This document shows positions 28,292 to 36,926 of a stretch of DNA of 64,000 nt, piece by piece. Within the stretch, counting starts at the first letter, position 1, and every line of letters begins with the position of its first letter. Below the pieces are notes generated by a model. It ran no database searches. It saw nothing but the letters and a program-made list of their open reading frames with translations, and had not been told where the DNA came from. Source of the DNA: Candidatus Kapaibacterium sp. (GTDB lineage Bacteria > Bacteroidota > Ignavibacteria > Kapaibacteriales > HRBIN21); contig JANXCT010000002.1 in assembly GCA_025059875.1 (NCBI GenBank), positions 217,180 to 281,179 on the forward strand, in the 5' to 3' direction. The translations under genes were made by a program, and so were the position numbers.

Positions 28292-29430
28292 TGGTCCGGC
28301 TCGCCCTGTTGCTCCCCGACCCCACTACTATGCACGATTGGTTCCTTGAGGGCAATGATGTGGAGGTCATTGCCACTCCGCATGACGGCCTGAATGTGAA
28401 CAGGCCACACCTGTTCTAACGTCTCCACCGCCCACTGCTCGAACGGATGGCGACCGGCTCCAAAGACCTTCGGGGCAATGAAAACATGGAGCTCATCCAG
28501 GAGACGATGCCGGAGGCATGAAGAGAGCAGCACGGCTCCCCCTTCCACCAGCACCGAGGCGATGTTGAAATGCTCCGACAGCAGACGGAAGAGCGCTGGG
28601 AGCTGCAATCGGCCATCCTCTCCGATGGGAGCTGCCATCAGTTGGATGCCGCTTCTGCGGAACGTCTCCGCCTTACGAGTCTGTAGTGCTTGTGGAGAGC
28701 AGCAGACGATAGTGCGCTCACGGTACTCGTCGGTAAACACAAAGCTCATCAGCGGAAGTTGGAGCCCCGTATCCAGAACGACTCGCCAAGGTTGGCGTCC
28801 TGGAACATCTCTGACAGTCAGCCGCGGGTTGTCTCGGAAGACTGTGTTCTTGCCTACCATCACAGCATCCAGCTCTGCCCGAAGGGCATGGACGCGACGG
28901 CGGCTCTCCTCACCTGTAATCCAGCGCGACTCCCCTGTCGGCAGAGCAATGCATCCGTCTAGTGACTGTGCAATCTTGCCAACGACATACGGCATGCCGG
29001 TGGTGATGTGCTTGGCAAAGAAGCGATTGATCCAGCGGCACTCTGGCTCCAACACTCCCACTCGAACCTCAATGCCTGCCTGGCGCAGTTGCTCGTATCC
29101 CCTCCCCGCAACGAGCGGATTAGGGTCAAGCATCCCTATCACGACGCGGGCGATTCCGGCAGCAATGATCTGAGACACACACGGCGGAGTCTTGCCATAG
29201 TGGACGCACGGCTCAAGAGTCACCACCATCGTTGCCCCACGGACCTCCTCAGTCGCATTCTGCAGTGCCATAACCTCAGCATGCGGGGCCCCGTAAGCAG
29301 CATGCCATCCCTCTCCAATGATCCGTCCCTCCTTGAGGATGACGCAACCTACCCGCGGATTCGGACTCACTCGCCCCGTCCCACGGAGCGCAAGTTCTAT
29401 AGCTCGCCGCATCGCCCGTTCGTCGGTCAT
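28267..29430 (-). CDS. ribD: bifunctional riboflavin biosynthesis deaminase/reductase
   Basis: 387 residues. The N-terminal deaminase (1-145) has the zinc site HAEV and PCVHYGKTPPC. The C-terminal reductase (150-375) begins PYVVGKIAQSLDGCIA and has the GxxTV-type motif MVGKNTVFRDNP. The enzyme carries out steps two and three of riboflavin synthesis. The ATG at 29430 overlaps the stop of the upstream lipoprotein gene (ATGA), so I prefer it to the GTG at 29445. No other rib gene is in the window. Confidence 0.95.
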   Translation of the reverse strand: MTDERAMRRAIELALRGTGRVSPNPRVGCVILKEGRIIGEGWHAAYGAPHAEVMALQNATEEVRGATMVVTLEPCVHYGKTPPCVSQIIAAGIARVVIGMLDPNPLVAGRGYEQLRQAGIEVRVGVLEPECRWINRFFAKHITTGMPYVVGKIAQSLDGCIALPTGESRWITGEESRRRVHALRAELDAVMVGKNTVFRDNPRLTVRDVPGRQPWRVVLDTGLQLPLMSFVFTDEYRERTIVCCSPQALQTRKAETFRRSGIQLMAAPIGEDGRLQLPALFRLLSEHFNIASVLVEGGAVLLSSCLRHRLLDELHVFIAPKVFGAGRHPFEQWAVETLEQVWPVHIQAVMRSGNDLHIIALKEPIVHSSGVGEQQGEPDQCEQRVPS

Positions 29431-30218
29431 CGCTGCGGTCCCCACTCCAGCGGAACCGTCACACTGTACTCATGGGGACGCGCTGGCAAAACGAGCCGTA
29501 GGCTGTATCGCCCCGGTGGAAGGCGCTCCCCCGTAGGTAGGTGGCCATCCCAGCGGTATTCGTAGACGCTCTCAGCCCCGACTGTCTCCGGCTCAACGAC
29601 CCCGATGACCTGCAGGAAGGCCATTCCCTCAGCAGAGCTCCATATGCGCTTGATGCCGCGGTAAAGTTCCAGCCGTAAGCGTTCCGACGTAGGGAAGTAC
29701 TCCCTATCAATGGCCTCCAACCGACGCACCCGTAGCCGCACCACAAGACCAGAATCTAACGCGGTAACCTCCGGCATCAGCAGTAGCGCCCCGTCCCGAT
29801 GCAAGCGCTGAAGTCTTTGCCGTCCGCGTTCTATCCTTGCACCGCTTCGGAGCTCATACTCCAGCAGTACCTCTGAAGGGATTTCGTTAGGGCGGCTCCG
29901 TAGGGTCGACCGTCCCTCCAGTAGCAGTGACACTTGCTCACCCGCACCCGTTGTCATGCCACTGAGCATCGGCACGAGTTCGCTCCGTTCCAGTAGGCGC
30001 CCTTCTGGCCCATACAGCGACAGTTGGATGGCCTCAATTGAGCGCAGCCACTGTACCTCCTCCTGTCGCGATGCTCCAGCCCGTACAACCACAACTGCAG
30101 CAGTATCCGTCGTCTCCAACCGCCACTCTAGCGACACCTTCTTCATCCCTACGAGTCCCCCTCGGCAGGAGAGAATGCCAGCAGCCCAGATGAGTAGGAT
30201 GACCACTGGAGTCCTCAT
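29427..30218 (-). CDS. lipoprotein with C-terminal BsuPI-like domain
   Basis: 263 residues. A signal with lipobox ILSC (residues 15-18) predicts a lipoprotein. The C-terminal third (about 160-262) matches the layout of the BsuPI intracellular proteinase-inhibitor fold: LELYRGIKRIWSS, GMAFLQVIGVVEPE, then YRWDG, LPPGRYSLRLVL. The N-terminal part may be a second, weaker beta-sandwich (VSLEWRLETTDTAAVVVV ... LSLYGPEG). In this lineage such domains are found in envelope proteins and need not inhibit proteases. It is translationally coupled to ribD and follows the oxidoreductase gene by 4 bases. Confidence 0.65.
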   Translation of the reverse strand: MRTPVVILLIWAAGILSCRGGLVGMKKVSLEWRLETTDTAAVVVVRAGASRQEEVQWLRSIEAIQLSLYGPEGRLLERSELVPMLSGMTTGAGEQVSLLLEGRSTLRSRPNEIPSEVLLEYELRSGARIERGRQRLQRLHRDGALLLMPEVTALDSGLVVRLRVRRLEAIDREYFPTSERLRLELYRGIKRIWSSAEGMAFLQVIGVVEPETVGAESVYEYRWDGHLPTGERLPPGRYSLRLVLPARPHEYSVTVPLEWGPQR

Positions 30219-30222
30219 CGCG

Positions 30223-31203
30223 CTACGAGCTGCAGGCTATCATCTGTTCAATCCGTTCGGCTATCCGAACCGCCTCCACTGCCTGCTCCAACCCCTGCTG
30301 CCAATCAGCCCGACCTTGAAGTGCTTGCAGAAAGGCACGCTGCTCTTCCCACAGTGGATCGCCCGCCGCAAGCTGGAGGCGGTGCCGGATGATGCAACGC
30401 CGTACCCCATCGTGAGGCACCCATTCAGCCAACAATTCCTCAGGCTCGGAGGGCATGTACTCGCCCACGTGGAGGATCACTTGCTCTACGGATTGCTCGG
30501 CAAAATCCAGTGCCACGTAGCTGTACGGCTGGAAGAGGCGCATTTTGCGGAGGAACTTAGCTGAAATCCGGGAGGCCGTCAGATTCGCGATGCAGCCATT
30601 GGAGAAGACCAGCCGAGCATTCGCGATGTCAGCCTTCTCCGTCACTACCGCTACCCCATGAGCCTCCAGCCGCTCTACCGGGGAGTGGAGCAGAGCCAGC
30701 AGGAGGTCGATGTCATGGATCATGATGTCGAAGACCACCGAGACATCCACGGCCCTGGGGCGGAAAGGATGGAGACGGTGCCCCTCCACGAAGCGCGGTT
30801 TGGCACCTTGACTCTGGAGCCAGACGAAGGCTGGATTGTAGCGTTCGATGTGTCCAGCCATGAGCACCAACCCCTTGCGGTATGCCGCTTCTAATAGCTG
30901 CTCGGCATCGGCAGCCCGGGTCGCTAGCGGTTTCTCCACCAAGCAATGGCAACCCGCTCTGAGAGCCTCCAGTGCTAACCCTCCATGCGTCCAGCTCGGG
31001 GTAGCGATCGTCACCGCATCAGCGACAGCCAAGGCCTCCCGCCAATCTTCGAAGGCTCGGACACCAAACGCAGCCGCACTCTCATGCAGCCGCTGTGGGT
31101 CGCTATCGTAGATGCCCACTACCTCCACCTCGGGATGCTGACGCCACTTCTGGAGGTGCAGGCTCCCCATGTGCCCAACGCCGAGAATGGTCAAGCGAAT
31201 CAC
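30223..31203 (-). CDS. Gfo/Idh/MocA-family NAD(P)-dependent oxidoreductase
   Basis: 326 residues. The Rossmann start is ILGVGHMGSLHLQKW, the EKPLATRAADAEQ motif is at about 92, and the C-terminal alpha/beta domain contains the MAGHIERYNPA loop. These enzymes act on sugars or sugar nucleotides; the substrate is unknown. It starts with GTG, supported by a strong Shine-Dalgarno (GGGGAGGAG, 2 bases before) and by overlap with the xer stop (GTGA). Confidence 0.9.
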   Translation of the reverse strand: MIRLTILGVGHMGSLHLQKWRQHPEVEVVGIYDSDPQRLHESAAAFGVRAFEDWREALAVADAVTIATPSWTHGGLALEALRAGCHCLVEKPLATRAADAEQLLEAAYRKGLVLMAGHIERYNPAFVWLQSQGAKPRFVEGHRLHPFRPRAVDVSVVFDIMIHDIDLLLALLHSPVERLEAHGVAVVTEKADIANARLVFSNGCIANLTASRISAKFLRKMRLFQPYSYVALDFAEQSVEQVILHVGEYMPSEPEELLAEWVPHDGVRRCIIRHRLQLAAGDPLWEEQRAFLQALQGRADWQQGLEQAVEAVRIAERIEQMIACSS

Positions 31204-32105
31204 AGCTCCTCCCCTGCTCTGGGATGCGCCTGACGGTAGACACGCTTCAGATGCTCAACCGAGACATGCGTGTACTTCTGGGTCGTCGCCAGCGATGCAT
31301 GTCCCAACAGCTCGCCGACGGCCCTCAGATCCGCCCCTCGCTCCAAGAGATGGGTAGCGCAGGTATGGCGAAGGACGTGGGGTCCACGCTGCTGACCAGA
31401 GGGCACTCCTTCCAGCATCGAGCGCACCCACCGGTAGACTACGCTCTGGCTCAGTTGCCCTCCTCGAAGGCCAACGAAGAGCCAATCCCCACGAGGAGAA
31501 AAGGCATGCCGTGTCTCGAGGTAAGCGCGGAGAGCTTCTGCTGCCTTCCCGCTGAACGGGACCAAGCGCTCGCGCCGCCCTTTCCCTCGAACGTGTAGAA
31601 GTCCGCGATCCCAGCTCACGTCCTGCAACCGGAGAGCTGTAAGCTCGCCGACTCGCAAACCACAGCCGTAGAGCAGCTCCAGCACGGCTGCCCGAAGCCG
31701 CTCTGCTGGCGTCCGCCGCGGTAAGCGATCCAGAATCTCCTGGAGTCGCTGCTGCGGTACGACACTAACCAAAGGCTTCTCAGCCCGTGGCATCGGGAGC
31801 CACCGGGCAGGATTCCGATAAACCCAGCCCTGGCGACGAGCAAAGCCGAAGAATGCTCTCACTGCCGCGACCTTGAGCTGGATAGAGCGCCGATGGAGCC
31901 CTCGGTTGTGGAGCCACCCAAGGAACTGCCGCAAGTGGCTCAGTCCTATCTCCTCCACTGGCAGCTCCCTACCCCAGACTTCCTGCAGGTACTCCCGGAA
32001 CTGCTGTAGCGCAGTACGGTAAGCCCGCACAGTCTGCAGACTGTAGCCCTGATGCTGGAGCGATGCTATAAATCGCTCTACTTGCTCGCCAAGCCCCATC
32101 CCCAT
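31200..32105 (-). CDS. tyrosine site-specific recombinase of the XerC/XerD type
   Basis: 301 residues, the standard Xer length. The N-terminal SAM-like core-binding domain (1-100) is followed by the catalytic domain with Arg in GCGLRVGELTAL, Lys in RGKGRRERLVPF, HxxR in HVLRHTCATHL, and HASLATTQKYTH with the Tyr nucleophile. It likely resolves chromosome dimers at dif; no phage or transposon genes accompany it. It heads a long minus-strand array and has a -7-like box 18 bases upstream. XerC versus XerD is not decided. Confidence 0.92.
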   Translation of the reverse strand: MGMGLGEQVERFIASLQHQGYSLQTVRAYRTALQQFREYLQEVWGRELPVEEIGLSHLRQFLGWLHNRGLHRRSIQLKVAAVRAFFGFARRQGWVYRNPARWLPMPRAEKPLVSVVPQQRLQEILDRLPRRTPAERLRAAVLELLYGCGLRVGELTALRLQDVSWDRGLLHVRGKGRRERLVPFSGKAAEALRAYLETRHAFSPRGDWLFVGLRGGQLSQSVVYRWVRSMLEGVPSGQQRGPHVLRHTCATHLLERGADLRAVGELLGHASLATTQKYTHVSVEHLKRVYRQAHPRAGEEL

Positions 32106-32122
32106 GGCCCTGAGGACAAGGG

Positions 32123-32130
32123 CAAAAATA
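32123..32130 (-). promoter_or_regulatory. TAnnTTTG -7-like box upstream of the xer gene
   Basis: On the minus strand it reads TATTTTTG, 17 bases before the ATG, in the 42-base gap after the membrane-protein gene. It is a candidate promoter for the array running down to dnaE. Confidence 0.45.
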
Positions 32131-32147
32131 CGCCTCTCTCCCTACTG

Positions 32148-33602
32148 CTATCGGACGGCATCTGAGCTGACCCCCCTCTCAGTATAGCTGAGCCGATAGA
32201 GCGCCAAGCAGCCATAGAATCCTCGAGGCAATCGCTCTGGCGGCCACGTGTAGAGCCGAACAAACCGTATCCCAGCCCGTTCCACACTATCCGTCCCCAG
32301 AGCGAGGACCTCTGCCAAGAAGCTCCGCCGCAGAAACGGTCGCCGCCAGACAGCCTCGTTGGCAATCCAATACTGCGGACGGTACCGCCACAGAAAGGCA
32401 GCAAGGTCCCCACTATCAAGGTACGGGGCCACTTTCCCGTCTATCACACCGTCCAGGCTGAGAACGCGCAGCTCCGGTTTCAACCACCAGCGGATTTGCA
32501 CTTCATATACCAGTACAGTTGCGCCAGGCTCCGCAATGGTATTGAGCACCTCAGCGCATTCGCGCTCCGTAACCCGCTCGAACTCATAACCCCGGCGCCG
32601 GTCATCCAGCGTACGAGCAGCGAGATTCAGTACCAATAGGAGCAGGAAACCGCTCATTACCCAAGACCTTATCGGGCCGAGCCTTTCCAGCCCCCACAGC
32701 GCCATACTGCCAGCACTGAAGGCCACCGGTGCTAGGTAGCGAACGGCGTTGACCGGCGCGACCAGGGTGAAAAACAGAGCATAGGCAATGAAACTCAGGA
32801 TCATAAACTGCCATTGGGGAGCCTGCCACTGCGCCCGGCGAAACCACCCTCCTACGACCGCTCCAGCCGCAACGAACAGCAACCCGCTCCGGAGCAGCTC
32901 CATAAGTAGCCCAAGATGGAACGAAAAACCCCAGACGCGAAGCTCCGCCATTTCCCGCAGCGCAAACGACCGGCAATAACTGGAGGCAGAGAAGCTCCCA
33001 GTAGCAAGGTGCATCCACCCGTAGTATAGCAGCCCTATTATCCCCCCAACTAACAACCACGGTAATAGAGGGCACCGGCGCCGAAAGAGCATAACGAGTG
33101 CATATACCCCAACCAAAATCGCCATTTCTGGACGGACCAGTGGAGTTAGCGCTGCCATAAGGCCTACCCACGGCCTCTGCTTGGCAACGGTATCTTCCGG
33201 AGGGATCAGCCCCGCCCACGCAATACTCACCAGCGCCGCCAGCGGTGTTTCATACCCCAGAAATCCCGCAGGAGCAACGCAGTAAGCAACCACCGCAGCA
33301 GGCAACAACGCCTCCCACACGGACATTCCTATCCGGAGAGCCTGTCCGTATGCGGCGAGCACCGCTAAAAGTACCATAATGCCACCTGCGACCTTGAGTC
33401 CCATCACTCCGAACAACCCATACCATGGCAGAAGCCACAGTAGCCAGAGCGGACTCGTCGCCCCCGACGACATCTCCCCAAGGTTGAACTCCATCCAGCG
33501 TCCCCGTTCCCATAATGAGCGGACATATGGCAGGTAAATCGCCGCATCTCCATGCCATACAGGAAGATAGATTATCCCAACCCCCGTAAGCCCAATAAGC
33601 AA
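32148..33602 (-). CDS. polytopic membrane protein, GT-C glycosyltransferase-like
   Basis: 484 residues with about 9-10 hydrophobic helices and a soluble C-terminal tail. An early acidic motif (WHGDAAIYLPYVRSLWERG) and the following GEMSSGATSPLWLL resemble the first extracytoplasmic loop of GT-C glycosyltransferases (ArnT/PMT type), where the Asp is catalytic. The C-terminal part (ECAEVLNTIAEPGATVLVYE, then YWIANEAVW) fits the periplasmic region of that group. The start is uncertain: the first possible codon is TTG at 33602, and the coding look extends a few codons further up (HRAAF) without ATG. The donor and acceptor are unknown. Confidence 0.65.
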   Translation of the reverse strand: MLIGLTGVGIIYLPVWHGDAAIYLPYVRSLWERGRWMEFNLGEMSSGATSPLWLLWLLPWYGLFGVMGLKVAGGIMVLLAVLAAYGQALRIGMSVWEALLPAAVVAYCVAPAGFLGYETPLAALVSIAWAGLIPPEDTVAKQRPWVGLMAALTPLVRPEMAILVGVYALVMLFRRRCPLLPWLLVGGIIGLLYYGWMHLATGSFSASSYCRSFALREMAELRVWGFSFHLGLLMELLRSGLLFVAAGAVVGGWFRRAQWQAPQWQFMILSFIAYALFFTLVAPVNAVRYLAPVAFSAGSMALWGLERLGPIRSWVMSGFLLLLVLNLAARTLDDRRRGYEFERVTERECAEVLNTIAEPGATVLVYEVQIRWWLKPELRVLSLDGVIDGKVAPYLDSGDLAAFLWRYRPQYWIANEAVWRRPFLRRSFLAEVLALGTDSVERAGIRFVRLYTWPPERLPRGFYGCLALYRLSYTERGVSSDAVR

Positions 33603-33710
33603 AAGAAAGGCAGCGCGGTGTGCAGTGTGTGTCCGTATGATCCTCCCCAGTCCCGCTCCCTTGCATAGTTACTGACTTGCTAAATTATTGTTTTGGGACG
33701 CGGCTTTCCC

Positions 33711-33718
33711 TACCTTTG
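33711..33718 (+). promoter_or_regulatory. -33/-7 promoter candidate for glmS
   Basis: TACCTTTG fits TAnnTTTG, and TTG at 33688-33690 lies 20 bases upstream, the usual -33/-7 distance. A second exact box, TATATTTG, is at 33762-33769 but lacks a well-placed TTG. Confidence 0.5.
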
Positions 33719-33807
33719 CTGGTCGAGCACATATCGGCCTGCCTGTTGCGGCTTCGTCTCCTATATTTGTTCTACCTTGGTCTTACCGCGTGGGAAATCG
33801 CGTGTCC

Positions 33808-35640
33808 ATGTGTGGTATTGTGGGGTACATCGGCCATCGCAGAGCTCTCCCCCTCCTCCTCAATGGCCTTAAGCGGCTGGAGTACCGGGGGTATGACTCC
33901 GCTGGTATCGCTGTGCCCCACAATGGTAGCCTCTTCATCGCGAAGCGAGCTGGAACGGTCGCTCAGTTAGAAGCCTTGCTGAACGGCGTAGACCTACCAG
34001 CCACTGTCGGCATCGGGCACACGCGCTGGGCAACTCACGGTGAGCCAGTAGACCGAAATGCGCACCCTCACACCGATGCTTCAGGACGGATCGCCATCGT
34101 CCACAACGGCATCATAGAGAACCACGCTACGCTAAAGGCCAAGCTGCAAGCAGACGGCTATACCTTTCGCTCCGAGACCGACACAGAAGTATTGGCGGTC
34201 TTCATCGGAGCCCTCTACGAACAGTCCGGCGACCTGGAGTTAGCGGTTCGGGCGGCCCTCTCCGAAGTCCAAGGGACCTTTGGCCTCGTTGTGCTCTCAG
34301 CCGACCACCCAGAGATGCTCATCGCCGCGCGCCGCGGCAGTCCAATCGTCATTGGAGTCGGTGACGGGGAGTACATCGTCGCTTCCGATGCTACCGCGAT
34401 TGTCGAGTACACTCGATCCGTGCTCTACCTCACCGATGACGAGACGGCCATCCTCACCCGCTCCGGCTACCAGACGAAGACAATCGAGAACCTTCCCACC
34501 ACCCCCGAGCTCTTAGAGCTGGAGTTTGACCTGGAGCGGATCGAAAAAGGCGGCTTCCCGCACTTCATGCTGAAGGAAATCCATGAGCAGCCGGAGACTT
34601 TCCGCGATGCCTTCCGCGGCCGCCTTCTGGTCAGTGAAGGCAACGTCAAGTTGGGCGGACTGCGCAGTGTAGAAACTCAGCTCCGCCAGGCACGGCGTAT
34701 CATCTTCACCGCCTGCGGGACGTCATGGCACGCCGCTTTGGTCGGTGAATACTGGATTGAAGAACTCGCCCGCCTGCCCGTTGAGGTGGAGTATGCCTCC
34801 GAGTTTCGCTATCGCAATCCTGTCCTCTACCCCGACGACGTGGTCATTGCCATTTCCCAGAGCGGGGAGACAGCCGATACTCTAGCGGCTGTCCGTGAGG
34901 CAAAACTGCGCGGAGCGACGGTCTTAGGAATTGTGAACGTCGTTGGTAGTTCAATTGCCCGGGAAACCCACGCAGGGGTCTACATCCACGCCGGCCCAGA
35001 GATTGGGGTTGCCTCTACGAAGGCCTTTACCTCCCAGTTGGCAGTTCTCATGCTCCTGGCCCTCTACCTCGGAAGGATGCGCCATCTCTCAGCCACACGG
35101 GCCCAAGAGATTGCCCAAGAGATGCTCCACATCCCAGGCAAGATTCAGGCCATCCTCAACAATGCCTCCTCCATTCAGCAAATAGCCCAGCTCTACGCTG
35201 GTGCACAGAACTTCCTCTACTTGGGGCGCGGCGTCAACTTCCCTGTAGCGCTGGAAGGAGCTCTGAAGATGAAGGAGATCGCCTACATCCATGCCGAAGG
35301 GTATCCAGCTGCCGAGATGAAGCACGGTCCGATCGCCCTCATTGATGAGAACATGCCCGTCGTCGCTATCGCCCCGAAAGATGAGCTCTACGACAAGGTG
35401 CTCTCCAACATTGAAGAAATCCGAGCCCGCCGTGGAAAAGTCATCGCTATCACCGATGGGAGTGATCCTCGACTCGCAGAAGTGGCCAATCACCTTATAC
35501 TCATCCCCGAAACATTGCCTATCCTGACCCCCATCCTCGCCGTCATCCCGCTACAACTGCTGGCGTACTACACTGCCGTAGAGCGGGGGTGCAACGTAGA
35601 CATGCCCCGTAACTTGGCGAAGAGCGTCACTGTTGAGTAG
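33808..35640 (+). CDS. glmS: glutamine-fructose-6-phosphate aminotransferase (isomerizing)
   Basis: 610 residues. It makes glucosamine-6-phosphate, the entry to peptidoglycan and LPS amino sugars. The start at 33808 puts the nucleophile at Cys2 (MCGIVGYIGHR), as the N-terminal glutaminase requires; the open frame upstream to 33688 is non-coding. Two SIS domains follow (FTACGTSWHAALVGEYW, SQSGETADTLAAVREA, GRGVNFPVALEGALKMKE), ending PRNLAKSVTVE. The 120-base leader carries promoter candidates; I see no sign of a glmS ribozyme. The stop lies 2 bases from the stop of the convergent DUF5683 gene. Confidence 0.98.
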   Translation: MCGIVGYIGHRRALPLLLNGLKRLEYRGYDSAGIAVPHNGSLFIAKRAGTVAQLEALLNGVDLPATVGIGHTRWATHGEPVDRNAHPHTDASGRIAIVHNGIIENHATLKAKLQADGYTFRSETDTEVLAVFIGALYEQSGDLELAVRAALSEVQGTFGLVVLSADHPEMLIAARRGSPIVIGVGDGEYIVASDATAIVEYTRSVLYLTDDETAILTRSGYQTKTIENLPTTPELLELEFDLERIEKGGFPHFMLKEIHEQPETFRDAFRGRLLVSEGNVKLGGLRSVETQLRQARRIIFTACGTSWHAALVGEYWIEELARLPVEVEYASEFRYRNPVLYPDDVVIAISQSGETADTLAAVREAKLRGATVLGIVNVVGSSIARETHAGVYIHAGPEIGVASTKAFTSQLAVLMLLALYLGRMRHLSATRAQEIAQEMLHIPGKIQAILNNASSIQQIAQLYAGAQNFLYLGRGVNFPVALEGALKMKEIAYIHAEGYPAAEMKHGPIALIDENMPVVAIAPKDELYDKVLSNIEEIRARRGKVIAITDGSDPRLAEVANHLILIPETLPILTPILAVIPLQLLAYYTAVERGCNVDMPRNLAKSVTVE

Positions 35641-35642
35641 GC

Positions 35643-36191
35643 CTACCGCCACCGGAGGGAAAGCACTACAGCCACTACTCCAGGCTGCGACAGCGGAGCG
35701 ACACTTAGACGATCGCTGACATCAAAGCCCATGAGATTCGCGCCCACGTAGGCATCCACCGCCGCCAGCAAGTATGCTGCAACCCAGATAGCCAAGGCAA
35801 TGTCACGGCGATCCGCGTAGAGCGTACGATACGCCCGCAGAGCTGCTAAGTCCTCCGCTGGCCTCCTTCCAGCAAGTACATCTTCCACCTGACGCTGGTA
35901 GCGCACATACAAGCGGTGATTGCTCAGCGTCGCATAGGTGCTGAGCACGTTCACCAGGAAGAAGACAGGAGCCTTCCAGTAGGCGCCGATGTACAACTGC
36001 CCCCACCCCGGGACCACCAGAGACCGCCACAGAGCGCCCATGGGAGTCTTTACTGTCGCAGAACTCTTCGCGGGGGAAAGACTATCGGCTTGAGCAGCTA
36101 ATTCTGAGGCATGAGAGGAGTCACACGCACCCGCCGCACTACCTGTAGCTACCCCAAGGAGAGCAAACGTCAGCCACGGTACAATCCACAT
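35643..36191 (-). CDS. DUF5683 membrane protein
   Basis: 182 residues. After an N-terminal signal-like helix and an Ala/Ser linker comes the family core TPMGALWRSLVVPGWGQLYIGAYWKAPVFF (read as overlapping parts TPMGALWRS, PGWGQLY and YWKAP), then two or three membrane helices. DUF5683 is found in Bacteroidota, Chlorobi and relatives; its function is unknown. It follows tRNA-Leu by 41 bases on the same strand and may be read through from the tRNA promoter. Confidence 0.85.
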   Translation of the reverse strand: MWIVPWLTFALLGVATGSAAGACDSSHASELAAQADSLSPAKSSATVKTPMGALWRSLVVPGWGQLYIGAYWKAPVFFLVNVLSTYATLSNHRLYVRYQRQVEDVLAGRRPAEDLAALRAYRTLYADRRDIALAIWVAAYLLAAVDAYVGANLMGFDVSDRLSVAPLSQPGVVAVVLSLRWR

Positions 36192-36232
36192 ACCGCCCTG
36201 GGAACACCGGTCAGGAAACTCAGATGCCCTCG

Positions 36233-36319
36233 TGGTGCCCGGCGCAGGACTCGAACCTGCACGCCCTTGCGGGCACTACACCCTGAATGTAGCGCGTCTG
36301 CCAATTCCGCCAGCCGGGC
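36233..36319 (-). tRNA. tRNA-Leu(CAG), CCA encoded
   Basis: An 87-base cloverleaf: acceptor GCCCGGC/GCCGGGC, D arm TGGCGGAATTGGCAGACGC, anticodon loop TTCAGGG (anticodon CAG), a long variable arm (TGCCCGCAAGGGC) typical of class II tRNAs, and T loop TTCGAGT. Discriminator A is followed by a genomic CCA, unlike the three other tRNAs here. Its 5' end lies 5 bases after tRNA-Ser, so the two are one transcript. Confidence 0.95.
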
Positions 36320-36324
36320 AGTTG

Positions 36325-36413
36325 CGGAGAGGGTGGGATTCGAACCCACGGTGCCCCGTAAGGAGCACAACGGTTTTCGAGACCGCCCCGTTCAACCACT
36401 CCGGCACCTCTCC
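36325..36413 (-). tRNA. tRNA-Ser(CGA)
   Basis: An 89-base class II tRNA: acceptor GGAGAGG/CCTCTCC, D arm GCCGGAGTGGTTGAACGG, anticodon loop CTCGAAA (anticodon CGA), long variable arm (TGTGCTCCTTACGGGGCAC), T loop TTCGAAT, discriminator G. CCA is not encoded. Confidence 0.95.
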
Positions 36414-36421
36414 CCTCAGCA

Positions 36422-36429
36422 CAAAATTA
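36422..36429 (-). promoter_or_regulatory. TAnnTTTG -7 box of the tRNA-Ser/tRNA-Leu promoter
   Basis: On the minus strand it reads TAATTTTG, ending 8 bases before the tRNA-Ser 5' end, in the only gap available for a promoter. Confidence 0.55.
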
Positions 36430-36452
36430 CGGCTTCCCGTTGAGGCATAGAC

Positions 36453-36926
36453 TTAGTGTTGGTGTTCATGGGGTAGCTCGCGCTGCTTTGCGGGTCGTGG
36501 AGGACGGCCTACCCGACAGTCTACCTGTTGCCATCCTGCTTGGGCAAAGCGCAGTCGCAGCCGTAATGTGTCCCCTGGCCGCAGCGCCTGCTGTAGGTCG
36601 TACAGCATGATATGCAGCCCGCCAGGGCGCAGTACCACGGAATCTCGCGCTGGGATGACGATGCGCTCAATCTTACGCATCTGCATCCGCCCCGTGGCAT
36701 CTTGGACCGTCTCATGGAGTTCGGTTCGGCCTGCCTGTATAGTTGCAGCCTCCAACAACGTATCTGCCCTGGTACCCGTGTTGACGATCACCCCGTACGC
36801 TGCGCTGGGAATCGCTTTCCCCGCTGGACGAGCCCAGAAGTCCTTCGGTATGATCTGACCCGCTCGCAGCTGCACACTGACCAAAACAGCGCATAGAGAC
36901 AATACCCAAGGGAACCAGAACCTCAT
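36453..36926 (-). CDS. PCu(A)C periplasmic copper chaperone
   Basis: 157 residues with a signal peptide (RFWFPWVLSLCAVLVSVQLRA). The copper site H-M-x10-M-x21-H-x-M is visible in a variant form: ELHETVQDATGRMQM followed by GGLHIMLY. The C-terminus is His-rich (HEHQH). These proteins deliver Cu(I) to the CuA centre of cytochrome oxidase, in concert with Sco, which is the gene directly upstream (ATGA overlap). It is the last gene of the oxidase operon. Confidence 0.9.
   Translation of the reverse strand: MRFWFPWVLSLCAVLVSVQLRAGQIIPKDFWARPAGKAIPSAAYGVIVNTGTRADTLLEAATIQAGRTELHETVQDATGRMQMRKIERIVIPARDSVVLRPGGLHIMLYDLQQALRPGDTLRLRLRFAQAGWQQVDCRVGRPPRPAKQRELPHEHQH

Noticed and set aside
31200-32105. 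Xer-type recombinase as sign of an integron, phage or genomic island
   Set aside because: It has the housekeeping Xer length and motifs, lies within an operon-like array of core genes, and no att repeats, attC sites or mobile genes are nearby.
33670-33807. Possible glmS ribozyme or riboswitch in the glmS leader
   Set aside because: The leader is only about 90-120 bases beyond the promoter candidates, and I could not find the paired core of a glmS ribozyme; that element is mainly known from Gram-positives.
36233-36413. tRNA pair as an integration site
   Set aside because: No integrase next to it and no repeated tRNA 3' fragment is seen downstream.
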